From contig NZ_ML771899.1 in NCBI RefSeq assembly GCF_009733535.1, positions 507,834 through 571,833 of the forward strand: DNA of 64,000 bases. Reading direction: 5' to 3'. The stretch comes from Sphingobacterium endophyticum (GTDB taxonomy: Bacteria; Bacteroidota; Bacteroidia; Sphingobacteriales; Sphingobacteriaceae). Positions within the stretch are counted from its first letter, which is position 1. Each line of letters begins with the position of its first letter. This document shows, one piece after another, positions 50,769 to 58,513 of this stretch. Made by a program: the position numbers and the translations under genes. The notes beneath the pieces were generated by a model. That model saw nothing but the letters and a program-made list of their open reading frames with translations. It was not told the origin of the DNA and did no database searches.

Positions 50769-52091
50769 ATGGAAGTTATCTATCCAATTTCATTAATATT
50801 ATTAGTGCTTATATGCGGATATCTGATTTGGCGTAATGCCAGGTCTGTTTCGCGTGAGGAGCATAACAGGTCTCAAGACCTAGTCAAGGATCTGCAGGTT
50901 GAATTTGCGAAGGTTCAGGAACGCGAAAAGTTGCTGGTATCAGAACGGGAACGTTTGTTGAAAGAGCTCAAAGATGAAGTTCAAGTTAGGCAAAGTGTTG
51001 AACGTAGCCTTGATGGTACAAATGCATATCTACAAGCACAGCAGGAGAAATTTGCTGATCAAAAAACTGAAATAGAACAGATGAAATTTCAGTTCAATAA
51101 CGAATTTCAGGTTTTAGCAAATAAGATTCTGGAGGAGAAATCCAGTAAATTCACCCAACTGAACCAGCAGAATCTTTCTCAAGTTTTAGAACCATTAAAG
51201 GAAAAAATCAAGATTTTTGAAGAGAAAGTTGAGAAGTCCTATCAACAGGAATCTGCAGAACGTCATGTTTTGAAGGGAGTTGTTGAACAGTTAATGCAGC
51301 AGAGCATCCAAATTAAAGATGAGGCGAATAATCTTGCCAAGGCCTTAAAGGGAGATAATAAAAAACAGGGAAATTGGGGCGAGGTGATTTTGGAAAGGGT
51401 ATTGGAGCGTTCGGGTCTATTGAAGGATCAAGAATATAAGCTTCAGGCTTCGGTACAGGAGATTGATGGAAAGCGGTTCCAGCCAGATGCCATCATCTAT
51501 TTGCCAGATGAAAAACATTTGATAGTGGATGCAAAACTATCGTTGGTGGCTTATGAACGAGCTGTAAATGCCGATACAGATGAAGATAGATTGATTTTTG
51601 TAAAACAACATGTACAATCTATAGAAAATCATGTTCGAGATTTATCAGCGAAGGATTACCATGCATTATACGGGATACATTCCCCAGATTTTGTCTTATT
51701 ATTTATTCCAATTGAATCTTCACTTAGTTTAGCTGTAAACCATAAACCAGAACTATTTAGTGATGCTTGGGACCGTCGGGTTGTCATTGTGAGTCCATCT
51801 ACATTATTGGCAACATTGAGGACAATTGCAAGTGTTTGGAAACAAGAACGGCAGAATAGAAATGTGCTGGAAATTGCTAAAGAGGCAGGTCTATTATATG
51901 ATAAATTCGTAGGCTTTTTACAAGATATGGATCAATTACAATCCATTATTCAAAAAGCTTCAGAGAAGCATGAGGATGCGATGAAGAAATTGAGTTCCGG
52001 TTCTGGCAATGTCATCCGGAAGATTGAGCAATTAAAAACCCTAGGCGCGAAGGCCAATAAACAGATTGGAGATAAATACAAAGAGGAATAG
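50769..52091 (+). CDS. rmuC: DNA recombination protein RmuC
   Basis: A 440-residue protein. An N-terminal membrane helix (residues 4-21) is followed by a long coiled coil (30-195) and the RmuC nuclease-like core, with GNWGEVILERVLERSGL (202-218) and PDAIIYLPDEKHLIVDAKLSL (PD...DAK, a PD-(D/E)XK-like site). It limits rearrangement at inverted repeats and processes damaged ends. It follows the arginase-like gene by 27 bases. Confidence 0.95.
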   Translation: MEVIYPISLILLVLICGYLIWRNARSVSREEHNRSQDLVKDLQVEFAKVQEREKLLVSERERLLKELKDEVQVRQSVERSLDGTNAYLQAQQEKFADQKTEIEQMKFQFNNEFQVLANKILEEKSSKFTQLNQQNLSQVLEPLKEKIKIFEEKVEKSYQQESAERHVLKGVVEQLMQQSIQIKDEANNLAKALKGDNKKQGNWGEVILERVLERSGLLKDQEYKLQASVQEIDGKRFQPDAIIYLPDEKHLIVDAKLSLVAYERAVNADTDEDRLIFVKQHVQSIENHVRDLSAKDYHALYGIHSPDFVLLFIPIESSLSLAVNHKPELFSDAWDRRVVIVSPSTLLATLRTIASVWKQERQNRNVLEIAKEAGLLYDKFVGFLQDMDQLQSIIQKASEKHEDAMKKLSSGSGNVIRKIEQLKTLGAKANKQIGDKYKEE

Positions 52092-52169
52092 TATTCACTT
52101 TATTTGTTTGATTTTCAGTATTAATAAATTAAATTTAAGGAAAGTTTCAACCACAAACTAACTTTTCTT

Positions 52170-53510
52170 ATGGAAGATATGATTCTCTATAATCGGCTTC
52201 AATTTGCATTCACGATTACCTTTCATTACCTCTTTCCACAACTTACAATGGGTTTATCCCTGATGATCGTTTATTTTAAGTGGAAATTCCTTCGGACCAA
52301 TAATATCCTTTATAATGATGCCTCCAAGTTTTGGATGAAGATCTTTGCTTTAAATTTTGCAATGGGTGTTGTTACCGGTATACCTATGGAGTTCCAATTT
52401 GGTACGAATTGGGCAAAATTTTCTGAATTGACAGGCGGCATCATAGGACAAACCTTAGCCATGGAAGGCATGTTTTCTTTCTTTTTGGAATCATCATTTT
52501 TGGGGATGTTTATCTTTGGTGAGAAATTACTTGGTCATAAGCTGCATTTCTTATCTGGGCTTTTGGTTTTTATAGGTTCTTGGGCATCTGGATATCTAAT
52601 ATTAGCCACACATTCATGGATGCAGCATCCTGTAGGATACGAAATACTGGAAAACGGAAAGTTTGTCCTTAATAATTTTTCAGCACTATTTACAAATCCG
52701 TGGTTATTGCCATCTTATTTGCATAATCAAGCTGGTTCATTGGTTACATCTGCCTTTTTTGTATCAGCTGTAGGAGCTTTCTATCTACTCAGCAACATAC
52801 ATCGTGAATACGGACAAGTTTTTCTAAAAACAGGAATTGTCTTTGGATTAATAGCCTCTATTGCTGTTGCTTTTCCAACTGGAGATATGTTGGCAAAGAA
52901 TGTCGTAAAACATCAGCCTGCAACATTTGCTGCCATGGAGGGGATTTTCGAAACTGAAAAAGGGGGGTCTGAAATTATTTTGATAGGTCAGCCAGACATG
53001 GAAAATAAAAAGTTGGACAACAAAATTGCCGTTCCCAATGTACTGAGTTTTCTTACTTACCAAAGGTGGCATGCAACTATTAAAGGGTTGAATGAATTTG
53101 ACGAAGATATACATCCTACGAATGTTCCCGGTCTATATTATAGCTATCACATAATGGCTGGCCTAGGAACGATATTTATTGGGGTTATGGTTATTGCTGC
53201 GTTTTTGCTATGGCGCAAAAAATTATATCAAACTAAATGGATCTTATGGATTTTAATGTTTATGATTCCGTTTCCCTATATCGCGAATACTGCAGGATGG
53301 TATACTGCAGAATTGGGTAGACAGCCCTGGTTAGTTTTTAATCTGATGCGGATGGTAGACGGAGTATCTCCCACAGTTTCTTCGGGGAATACATTATTTA
53401 CTTTGTTAGGATTTGTTGGATTGTATATCTTATTGGGCTTATTATTTCTGATGCTGGTATTAAAGATAATCAGAAAGGGTCCTGAAACTAATTTAGCACT
53501 AAAATCATAG
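52170..53510 (+). CDS. cydA: cytochrome bd ubiquinol oxidase subunit I
   Basis: A 446-residue polytopic subunit of the quinol:oxygen oxidoreductase. His19 (heme b595/d ligand in the N-terminal RLQFAFTITFHYLF), the quinol-loop KHQPATFAAMEGIFET (near 247-262) and the GRQPW motif (about 373) are present. The short Q-loop form is typical of Bacteroidota. It reduces oxygen with menaquinol at low oxygen. cydB follows after three bases. Confidence 0.97.
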   Translation: MEDMILYNRLQFAFTITFHYLFPQLTMGLSLMIVYFKWKFLRTNNILYNDASKFWMKIFALNFAMGVVTGIPMEFQFGTNWAKFSELTGGIIGQTLAMEGMFSFFLESSFLGMFIFGEKLLGHKLHFLSGLLVFIGSWASGYLILATHSWMQHPVGYEILENGKFVLNNFSALFTNPWLLPSYLHNQAGSLVTSAFFVSAVGAFYLLSNIHREYGQVFLKTGIVFGLIASIAVAFPTGDMLAKNVVKHQPATFAAMEGIFETEKGGSEIILIGQPDMENKKLDNKIAVPNVLSFLTYQRWHATIKGLNEFDEDIHPTNVPGLYYSYHIMAGLGTIFIGVMVIAAFLLWRKKLYQTKWILWILMFMIPFPYIANTAGWYTAELGRQPWLVFNLMRMVDGVSPTVSSGNTLFTLLGFVGLYILLGLLFLMLVLKIIRKGPETNLALKS

Positions 53511-53513
53511 GTT

Positions 53514-54584
53514 ATGGAAATGTTCTGGTATATCATTTTGGTATTTATGTTAGGCATGTATGTGGTTCTAGACGGATATGATTTTGGGGCAGGAATCGTG
53601 CACTTGCTGTTTGCAAAGACAGATGATGAGCGAGCAGCAATACGGAATTCGATTGGACCATTTTGGGATGCAAATGAAGTTTGGTTAATTGCTTCGGGAG
53701 GGGTTTTGTTTTTTGCATTCCCTACGCTATATGCATCTGCATTCAGTGGCTTTTATCTTCCCTTGATGATGGTGCTCTGGTTTTTGATATTTAGGGCAAT
53801 TGGACTGGAACTGAGGGGACAGATCCATAACCGCCTATGGGAAAAATTTTGGGAAAAGGCTTTTGGAATTGCAAGTTTGTTTTTGGCAATTTTCTTTGGA
53901 GCGGCACTGGGTAATGTAGTGCGTGGTGTGAATTTAGGGATGGTCGAAAATGGATTGTCTACCCAAGAACCTCAATATTTCTTCTTACAGTTATGGAACC
54001 CTACATTGGATCCATTGGCAGAGGTACATGGCATTATTGATTGGTTTACTATTCTTTTAGGAGTGGTTTCGGTGATTACATTGACCATTCATGGTTCGAA
54101 TTGGATTATCCTTAAAACATCTACAGACCTTAACCGAAGACTAAAGGGTATTATTTTCAAATTAAATATTGCATTGGTCTTATTGGTAATTGGGACGGCA
54201 GCCTTATGGCAGTATGTCAAGCCATTTCCGCTGAATAATCTAATAGGTCACGCTTGGTTATGGATTTTTCCATTAATTGCTGGAATTGGACTAATTGGAC
54301 AATTTTGGATCAAGAAGTTTAAAAAGGATGGTATGGGATTTTTATTTTCCACTTTATTTATACTTGGCAGCTTTGCAACAACAGTTGCATCACTTTTTCC
54401 GAATGTACTACCATCCACAAATTCTGTTAACCCATCCTTAACAATTTACAATGTGGCTGCTCATGAATATGGACTTTCCGTTGGATTTAACTGGTTTGTC
54501 ATTGCCTTTCTTCTGGTAGTCATCTATTTTATCATACAATTCCGGGTATTTAAAGGAAAGTTGGATGATGTTGGGGGGCATTAG
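53514..54584 (+). CDS. cydB: cytochrome bd ubiquinol oxidase subunit II
   Basis: A 356-residue membrane subunit with about eight helices. The N-terminal YVVLDGYDFGAGIVHLL (residues 17-33) and IRNSIGPFWDANEVWLI (41-57) are the family signatures. Operon with cydA. No cydX-like short ORF is obvious after it. Confidence 0.96.
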   Translation: MEMFWYIILVFMLGMYVVLDGYDFGAGIVHLLFAKTDDERAAIRNSIGPFWDANEVWLIASGGVLFFAFPTLYASAFSGFYLPLMMVLWFLIFRAIGLELRGQIHNRLWEKFWEKAFGIASLFLAIFFGAALGNVVRGVNLGMVENGLSTQEPQYFFLQLWNPTLDPLAEVHGIIDWFTILLGVVSVITLTIHGSNWIILKTSTDLNRRLKGIIFKLNIALVLLVIGTAALWQYVKPFPLNNLIGHAWLWIFPLIAGIGLIGQFWIKKFKKDGMGFLFSTLFILGSFATTVASLFPNVLPSTNSVNPSLTIYNVAAHEYGLSVGFNWFVIAFLLVVIYFIIQFRVFKGKLDDVGGH

Positions 54585-54587
54585 TTG

Positions 54588-54674
54588 AGTCTTTAGTAAT
54601 TAGTATTTAGATGCTTGTATGTTTTTTCTGACTATACAAAAATCTAAATACTAAATACTTTCTACTAAATACTA
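54588..54674. repeat. TAGTAATTAGTATTTAG-type repeat with inverted copy
   Basis: Units such as TAGTAATTAGTATTTAG (about 54595-54611) are followed by the opposite-orientation AAATACTAAATACT and ACTAAATACTACC units (54647-54674), making an imperfect hairpin between the convergent cydB and ggt genes. Confidence 0.5.
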
Positions 54675-54676
54675 CC

Positions 54677-56371
54677 TTAATATCCCACGGCTCTGTCGTC
54701 ACCGCGGTGGTCAGCTCCGGTTTGGAGTTTGCCATTTTTGAGGATGACGATATTTTCTACACGGCCAATAGGGCTTCTTTCGTTGATTTTATATCCGTCC
54801 TCGCTGAGGCTTTGGCGGGTTTTTTCATCGATAGCACCTTCTTCAGCATCGACTACGTCAGGTTTCCATTGGTGATGGAAACGGGCAGCGGAAACGGATT
54901 CTTGTGCTGTCATATCAAATTCCAGGACATTCAGGATTGTTTGGAATACAGATGTTATAATGGTAGAGCCTCCAGGAGTTCCTACAACCATTTTTAATTT
55001 TCCGTCCTCTTCGACGATTGTTGGCGTCATTGCGCTTAACATACGTTTTCCTGGTTCAACAGAGTTTGCTTTTCCACCCAATAAACCATACATATTTGGA
55101 GATCCAGGTTTCACGGAGAAATCATCCATTTCATTATTCAATAGGAAACCAGCCCCATCAACCCATACCAATGATCCATAAGAACCATTAATGGTTGTTG
55201 TTAAAGAAACTGCATTGCCTTCTTTGTCAACAATGCTATAGTGGGTAGTCTGCTCAGATTCATATCCAGGGAATTTGGAAGCCTTTACATCATCACTTGG
55301 GGTAGCTTTTTCTAAGCTAACTTTAGACATACGTTCTTGATTGAATTTAGCGTCTGTAAGATTGGCTACCGGCACACGATAAAAATCAGGATCGCCTAAG
55401 TGTGTTGCACGATCAGCATACACTCTACGTTCTGCTTCGACCATCGCGCGAACTGTGCTGTCGCTTTGAAATCCCCATTTTTTCAAGGGATAGTTTTCTA
55501 CAGATTGCAACAAGGCCATAAGAGCAACTCCACCACTGGAAGGCGGCGGCATGGAAATGATTTTGTGATTTTTATACATGCCAACAATCGGATCTCTCCA
55601 AGCGGCCTGGTAATCTTCCAAATCCTTAAGGCTGATGATTCCGTTGCCTCTTTTCATTTCGGCAACGATGAATTCGGCAGTTTTGCCTTTGTAAAATCCA
55701 TCACGTCCTAGTTCAGCGATACGCTTTAATGTTTCAGCCAATTCTGATTGTACGAAATTGTCGCCTTCTTTCCATTCGGCATCACGAATAATAGCGGCAC
55801 CATTGGGGTTAAATTTTTTAAATCTTTCTTGATAACGGTTGAATTCACCGGCTTGCTGTTTTGTAAGGGCAAATCCTTTCGATGCAAGATCAATTGCAGG
55901 CTGCAATAAGTCCTTCCAAGGAAGAGAGCCATATTTTTTGAATGCTTCATCCATTCCTCCTACGGATCCCGGAACACCAGCGGCTAATTGTCCATAAAGA
56001 CTTAAGTCAGTTATTGGGTTTCCGTTTTGATCAAGGTACATGTCTTTGAAAGCTTTAGAAGGAGCTTTTTCGCGGAAATCTAAGGACGAAATCTGCCCAT
56101 CTTTAGCACGGTAAACCATGAATCCACCGCCACCAAGGTTTCCCGCATTTGGGTAAACTACTGCCAATGCAAATTTTACAGCAATAGCTGCATCAACTGC
56201 ATTACCGCCCTTTTTTAATATTTCTACCCCCACCTCTGAAGCTAATGGGTGAGCCGTCACAACCGCACCATTTGCAAACTCAGTTTGCAGGTCAGCAGTC
56301 TTTTGATTCACTGAACAGGAGCCCAGGAAGAAGACGATTATGAATAAATAGATCAAATTAGGTTTTTTCAT
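54677..56371 (-). CDS. ggt: gamma-glutamyltransferase
   Basis: A 564-residue lipoprotein-type enzyme: signal sequence ending FFLGSCSV (lipobox Cys about 19). The large subunit contains GNLGGGGFMVYR (78-89). The self-processing/catalytic threonine starts the small subunit in EQTTHYSIVDKEGNAVSLTT (near 380), followed by NNEMDDF and GKRMLSAMTPTI. It hydrolyses glutathione and gamma-glutamyl compounds in the periplasm. The gene is convergent with cydB. Confidence 0.95.
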   Translation of the reverse strand: MKKPNLIYLFIIVFFLGSCSVNQKTADLQTEFANGAVVTAHPLASEVGVEILKKGGNAVDAAIAVKFALAVVYPNAGNLGGGGFMVYRAKDGQISSLDFREKAPSKAFKDMYLDQNGNPITDLSLYGQLAAGVPGSVGGMDEAFKKYGSLPWKDLLQPAIDLASKGFALTKQQAGEFNRYQERFKKFNPNGAAIIRDAEWKEGDNFVQSELAETLKRIAELGRDGFYKGKTAEFIVAEMKRGNGIISLKDLEDYQAAWRDPIVGMYKNHKIISMPPPSSGGVALMALLQSVENYPLKKWGFQSDSTVRAMVEAERRVYADRATHLGDPDFYRVPVANLTDAKFNQERMSKVSLEKATPSDDVKASKFPGYESEQTTHYSIVDKEGNAVSLTTTINGSYGSLVWVDGAGFLLNNEMDDFSVKPGSPNMYGLLGGKANSVEPGKRMLSAMTPTIVEEDGKLKMVVGTPGGSTIITSVFQTILNVLEFDMTAQESVSAARFHHQWKPDVVDAEEGAIDEKTRQSLSEDGYKINERSPIGRVENIVILKNGKLQTGADHRGDDRAVGY

Positions 56372-56434
56372 GCGGCTAAGATAATAAATTGGTAATATTT
56401 GATGAATTATATTAACTTCAATAAAAATTTAATT

Positions 56435-57196
56435 ATGCGTTTTCTAAGCCTTTTCCTAATGCTTTTTGTAAGCATTCAACTAAAATCACAGACTGTAAAA
56501 ATCTTGACCTATAATATTCATCATGCCAATCCACCATCTGCTGCCAATAAAATTGACATTGAAGCTATAGCAAAGGTGATTAATGATTCCAAGGCGGACA
56601 TTGTTGGCATTCAAGAGGTTGATATCAATGTTTCACGTTCTGAAATGATGAATCAAGCTGAGAAACTAGCTGAACTGACAGGAATGGATTACTTCTTTTC
56701 TAAAGGCATCGACTTAGAAAAGGGTTATTATGGTACTGTAATCCTAAGTAAGCATAAAATAGTTGGAAAAAGGAGGTATGATCTACCTATGCCGGTTGAA
56801 AGTGAGAATCGTTCCTTGGCGATTGTAGACGTTGAACTTCCTGATGGAAAAACAATTTCCCTGGCGAATACACACCTTGACCTGAAGGAAGAAAATAGGA
56901 TCGCTCAAGCAGAATTTATCAATGAACTGGGAGAGCTTTATAGTAAGCCTCTGATCCTTGTCGGAGACTTAAATGCAACCCCCAACTCTAAGCCTATTGA
57001 AATTCTTGAAAAATATTTTGTTAGAAATACCTCAAGTAACCAACCAACGTCTCCAAATGTAAATACCAAAAATGAAATCGATTATATCATGGTATTGAAA
57101 AACAAGAAATTTAAATGGAAAGAATATAAAGTAATCAAGGAAGAATATGCCTCTGACCATTTGCCGTTGTATGCGGAGGTAGTATTTAGTAATTAG
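56435..57196 (+). CDS. secreted endonuclease/exonuclease/phosphatase-family protein
   Basis: A 253-residue exported metal-dependent hydrolase starting MRFLSLFLMLFVSIQLKSQ (signal peptide). An upstream TTG/ATG at 56399/56402 would add 11-12 residues and spoil the signal peptide. Catalytic motifs of the DNase I/EEP fold: ILTYNIHH (about 17-24), GIQEVD, ANTHLDL, VGDLNATP and the terminal SDHLPLYAEV. The substrate may be nucleic acid, phosphodiester lipid or inositol phosphate; it is not distinguishable here. Confidence 0.87.
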   Translation: MRFLSLFLMLFVSIQLKSQTVKILTYNIHHANPPSAANKIDIEAIAKVINDSKADIVGIQEVDINVSRSEMMNQAEKLAELTGMDYFFSKGIDLEKGYYGTVILSKHKIVGKRRYDLPMPVESENRSLAIVDVELPDGKTISLANTHLDLKEENRIAQAEFINELGELYSKPLILVGDLNATPNSKPIEILEKYFVRNTSSNQPTSPNVNTKNEIDYIMVLKNKKFKWKEYKVIKEEYASDHLPLYAEVVFSN

Positions 57197-57226
57197 TAGT
57201 TAGTATTTAGTAGTTAGTAGTTAGAC
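57180..57226. repeat. TAGTAGTTAGTATTTAG-type repeat
   Basis: Tandem degenerate units of TAGTAGTTAG and TAGTATTTAG after the stop of the EEP gene, followed by the direct repeat of ACAATAGACAATAAG. Same class as the repeats at 6664-6692 and 54588-54674. Confidence 0.55.
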
Positions 57227-57365
57227 AATAGACAATAAGACAATAAGAGCCGATTTGGTGGGATAATTTGTATAGTTGTTAGCGCATTGAGATTTTTTTG
57301 GAAAGTTTTGATGTTTGATAATTGATAATGTGTAGAGGGGTGGTTTAGGAGTTTATTCCTAAGTA

Positions 57366-57692
57366 TTATTTTAGTTTTTCGTTGTTTTTGTGTCTGTTGC
57401 TGTCGCGCATATTTTTTTTATCGAGGTTTTTTTCCAGCGCTGTTGTGAGGTCAATGCCTGTTTGATTAGCTAAACAGATTAAAACAAAAAGGACATCTGC
57501 CATTTCATCGGCTAGATTAACTTCTTCATCTGATTTCTTAAAAGATTGTTCGCCATATTTTCTTGCCATGATTCTGGCGACCTCGCCTACTTCTTCCATT
57601 AACATGGCGGTATTGGTCAATTCGTTAAAGTAACGAACTCCGGTGGTTGTGATCCATTGGTCTACTATTTCTTGTGCTTCTTTAATTGTCAT
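57366..57692 (-). CDS. MazG-like nucleotide pyrophosphohydrolase
   Basis: A 108-residue all-helical dimeric-type NTP pyrophosphohydrolase. The Mg-binding residues are EEVGEVARI (about 33-41, E-x-x-E) and NLADEMADVLFVLICLA (E-x-x-D). It probably hydrolyses non-canonical dNTPs to monophosphates. It overlaps no gene; dtd lies 11 bases upstream on the same strand, so they share a transcript. Confidence 0.88.
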   Translation of the reverse strand: MTIKEAQEIVDQWITTTGVRYFNELTNTAMLMEEVGEVARIMARKYGEQSFKKSDEEVNLADEMADVLFVLICLANQTGIDLTTALEKNLDKKNMRDSNRHKNNEKLK

Positions 57693-57703
57693 TGTTTTGA
57701 TGG

Positions 57704-58162
57704 TTAATGGTTATCCCTGTCTTTTGTGTTCATGATAATGGTAACTGGTCCGTCATTGAGTAGGTCGATTTTCATGTCCCCTCCAAAAACGCCCATTTGG
57801 ACTTCTTTGCCTAATAATTCGGTTAGGTATTTTCCCATTTCTTCGTACATAGGTTTTGCTTTGTCGGGTTTTCCTGCACGGATAAAGGAAGGTCTGTTGC
57901 CTTTTTTTGTTTGTGCAAATAAAGTGAATTGGGATATTAGAAGGATATTTCCGTCTAGGTCCTGCACGGATTTATTCATTAAGCCTTGTTCATCGGAGAA
58001 AATGCGTAGGTTAACTAATTTTTGTGCCAGCCATTGCAGGTCTTCCTTGGTATCTTCTTCTTCGACGCCTAGGAGAACAAGGAGCCCCTGGTTAATTTTT
58101 CCTGTTATCTGTTGGTCTACTGTACATGAGGCGTGGGTTACACGTTGAATTACTGCTCGCAT
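57704..58162 (-). CDS. dtd: D-aminoacyl-tRNA deacylase
   Basis: A 152-residue DTD enzyme that removes D-amino acids from tRNA. It starts MRAVIQRVTHASCTVD; the upstream ATG at 58204 adds 14 non-family residues and is rejected. Diagnostic motifs are LLISQFTLFA (with Gln), FAQTKKGNRPSF and the C-terminal GPVTIIMNTK (Gly-Pro). Length matches the family. Operon with the MazG-like gene. Confidence 0.96.
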   Translation of the reverse strand: MRAVIQRVTHASCTVDQQITGKINQGLLVLLGVEEEDTKEDLQWLAQKLVNLRIFSDEQGLMNKSVQDLDGNILLISQFTLFAQTKKGNRPSFIRAGKPDKAKPMYEEMGKYLTELLGKEVQMGVFGGDMKIDLLNDGPVTIIMNTKDRDNH

Positions 58163-58513
58163 GGGATTAAAAGTATTAAGTATAATTGATTTTGGCAAAA
58201 TCAATTGGTTTTTTCAATGCCATCGGCATGGCATAGCTATAGAAAAAAAGTAAATAAAAAAACAAACACCGTAGGAGTGGCATGTTTATCCCTACGGGAT
58301 TATCAGATTTATATATCTCGGCTCTTATGCCTTATGTCAAAATTCTCCTTGTCTCTTCTTAAAAATAGTTTCTTCATCTTGCGATGAAGAATGAACAAGC
58401 GTAACGTGGGGCAGAAGGGGCGGTTTTTTGGGGATTTTTTTGCGGCACGCCGCAAAAAAATCCCCAAAAAATCACCCCTTAAAAAAATCTTATGTCTACT
58501 GTCTTATGTCTAC
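58163..58513. other. intergenic region with REP-like repeats and a large hairpin
   Basis: 351 bases between dtd and the TonB receptor gene. Two inverted repeats of REP type lie at 58217-58229 (ATGCC/GGCAT) and 58269-58297 (CCGTAGG/CCTACGG), then the hairpin at 58415-58480. No gene is likely. Confidence 0.6.
58415..58480. repeat. 66-nt near-perfect hairpin
   Basis: Arms of 23 bases (58424-58446 and 58449-58471) pair perfectly around the loop AC; after a 3-by-3 mismatch six more pairs (AAGGGG/CCCCTT) extend the stem. It sits 3' of the TonB receptor gene. It could act in termination, but no T-run follows the stem in that direction. Confidence 0.8.

Noticed and set aside
58205..58387. 60-codon ORF behind dtd
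   Set aside because: It consists of REP-like repeat sequence and has no protein-like features.
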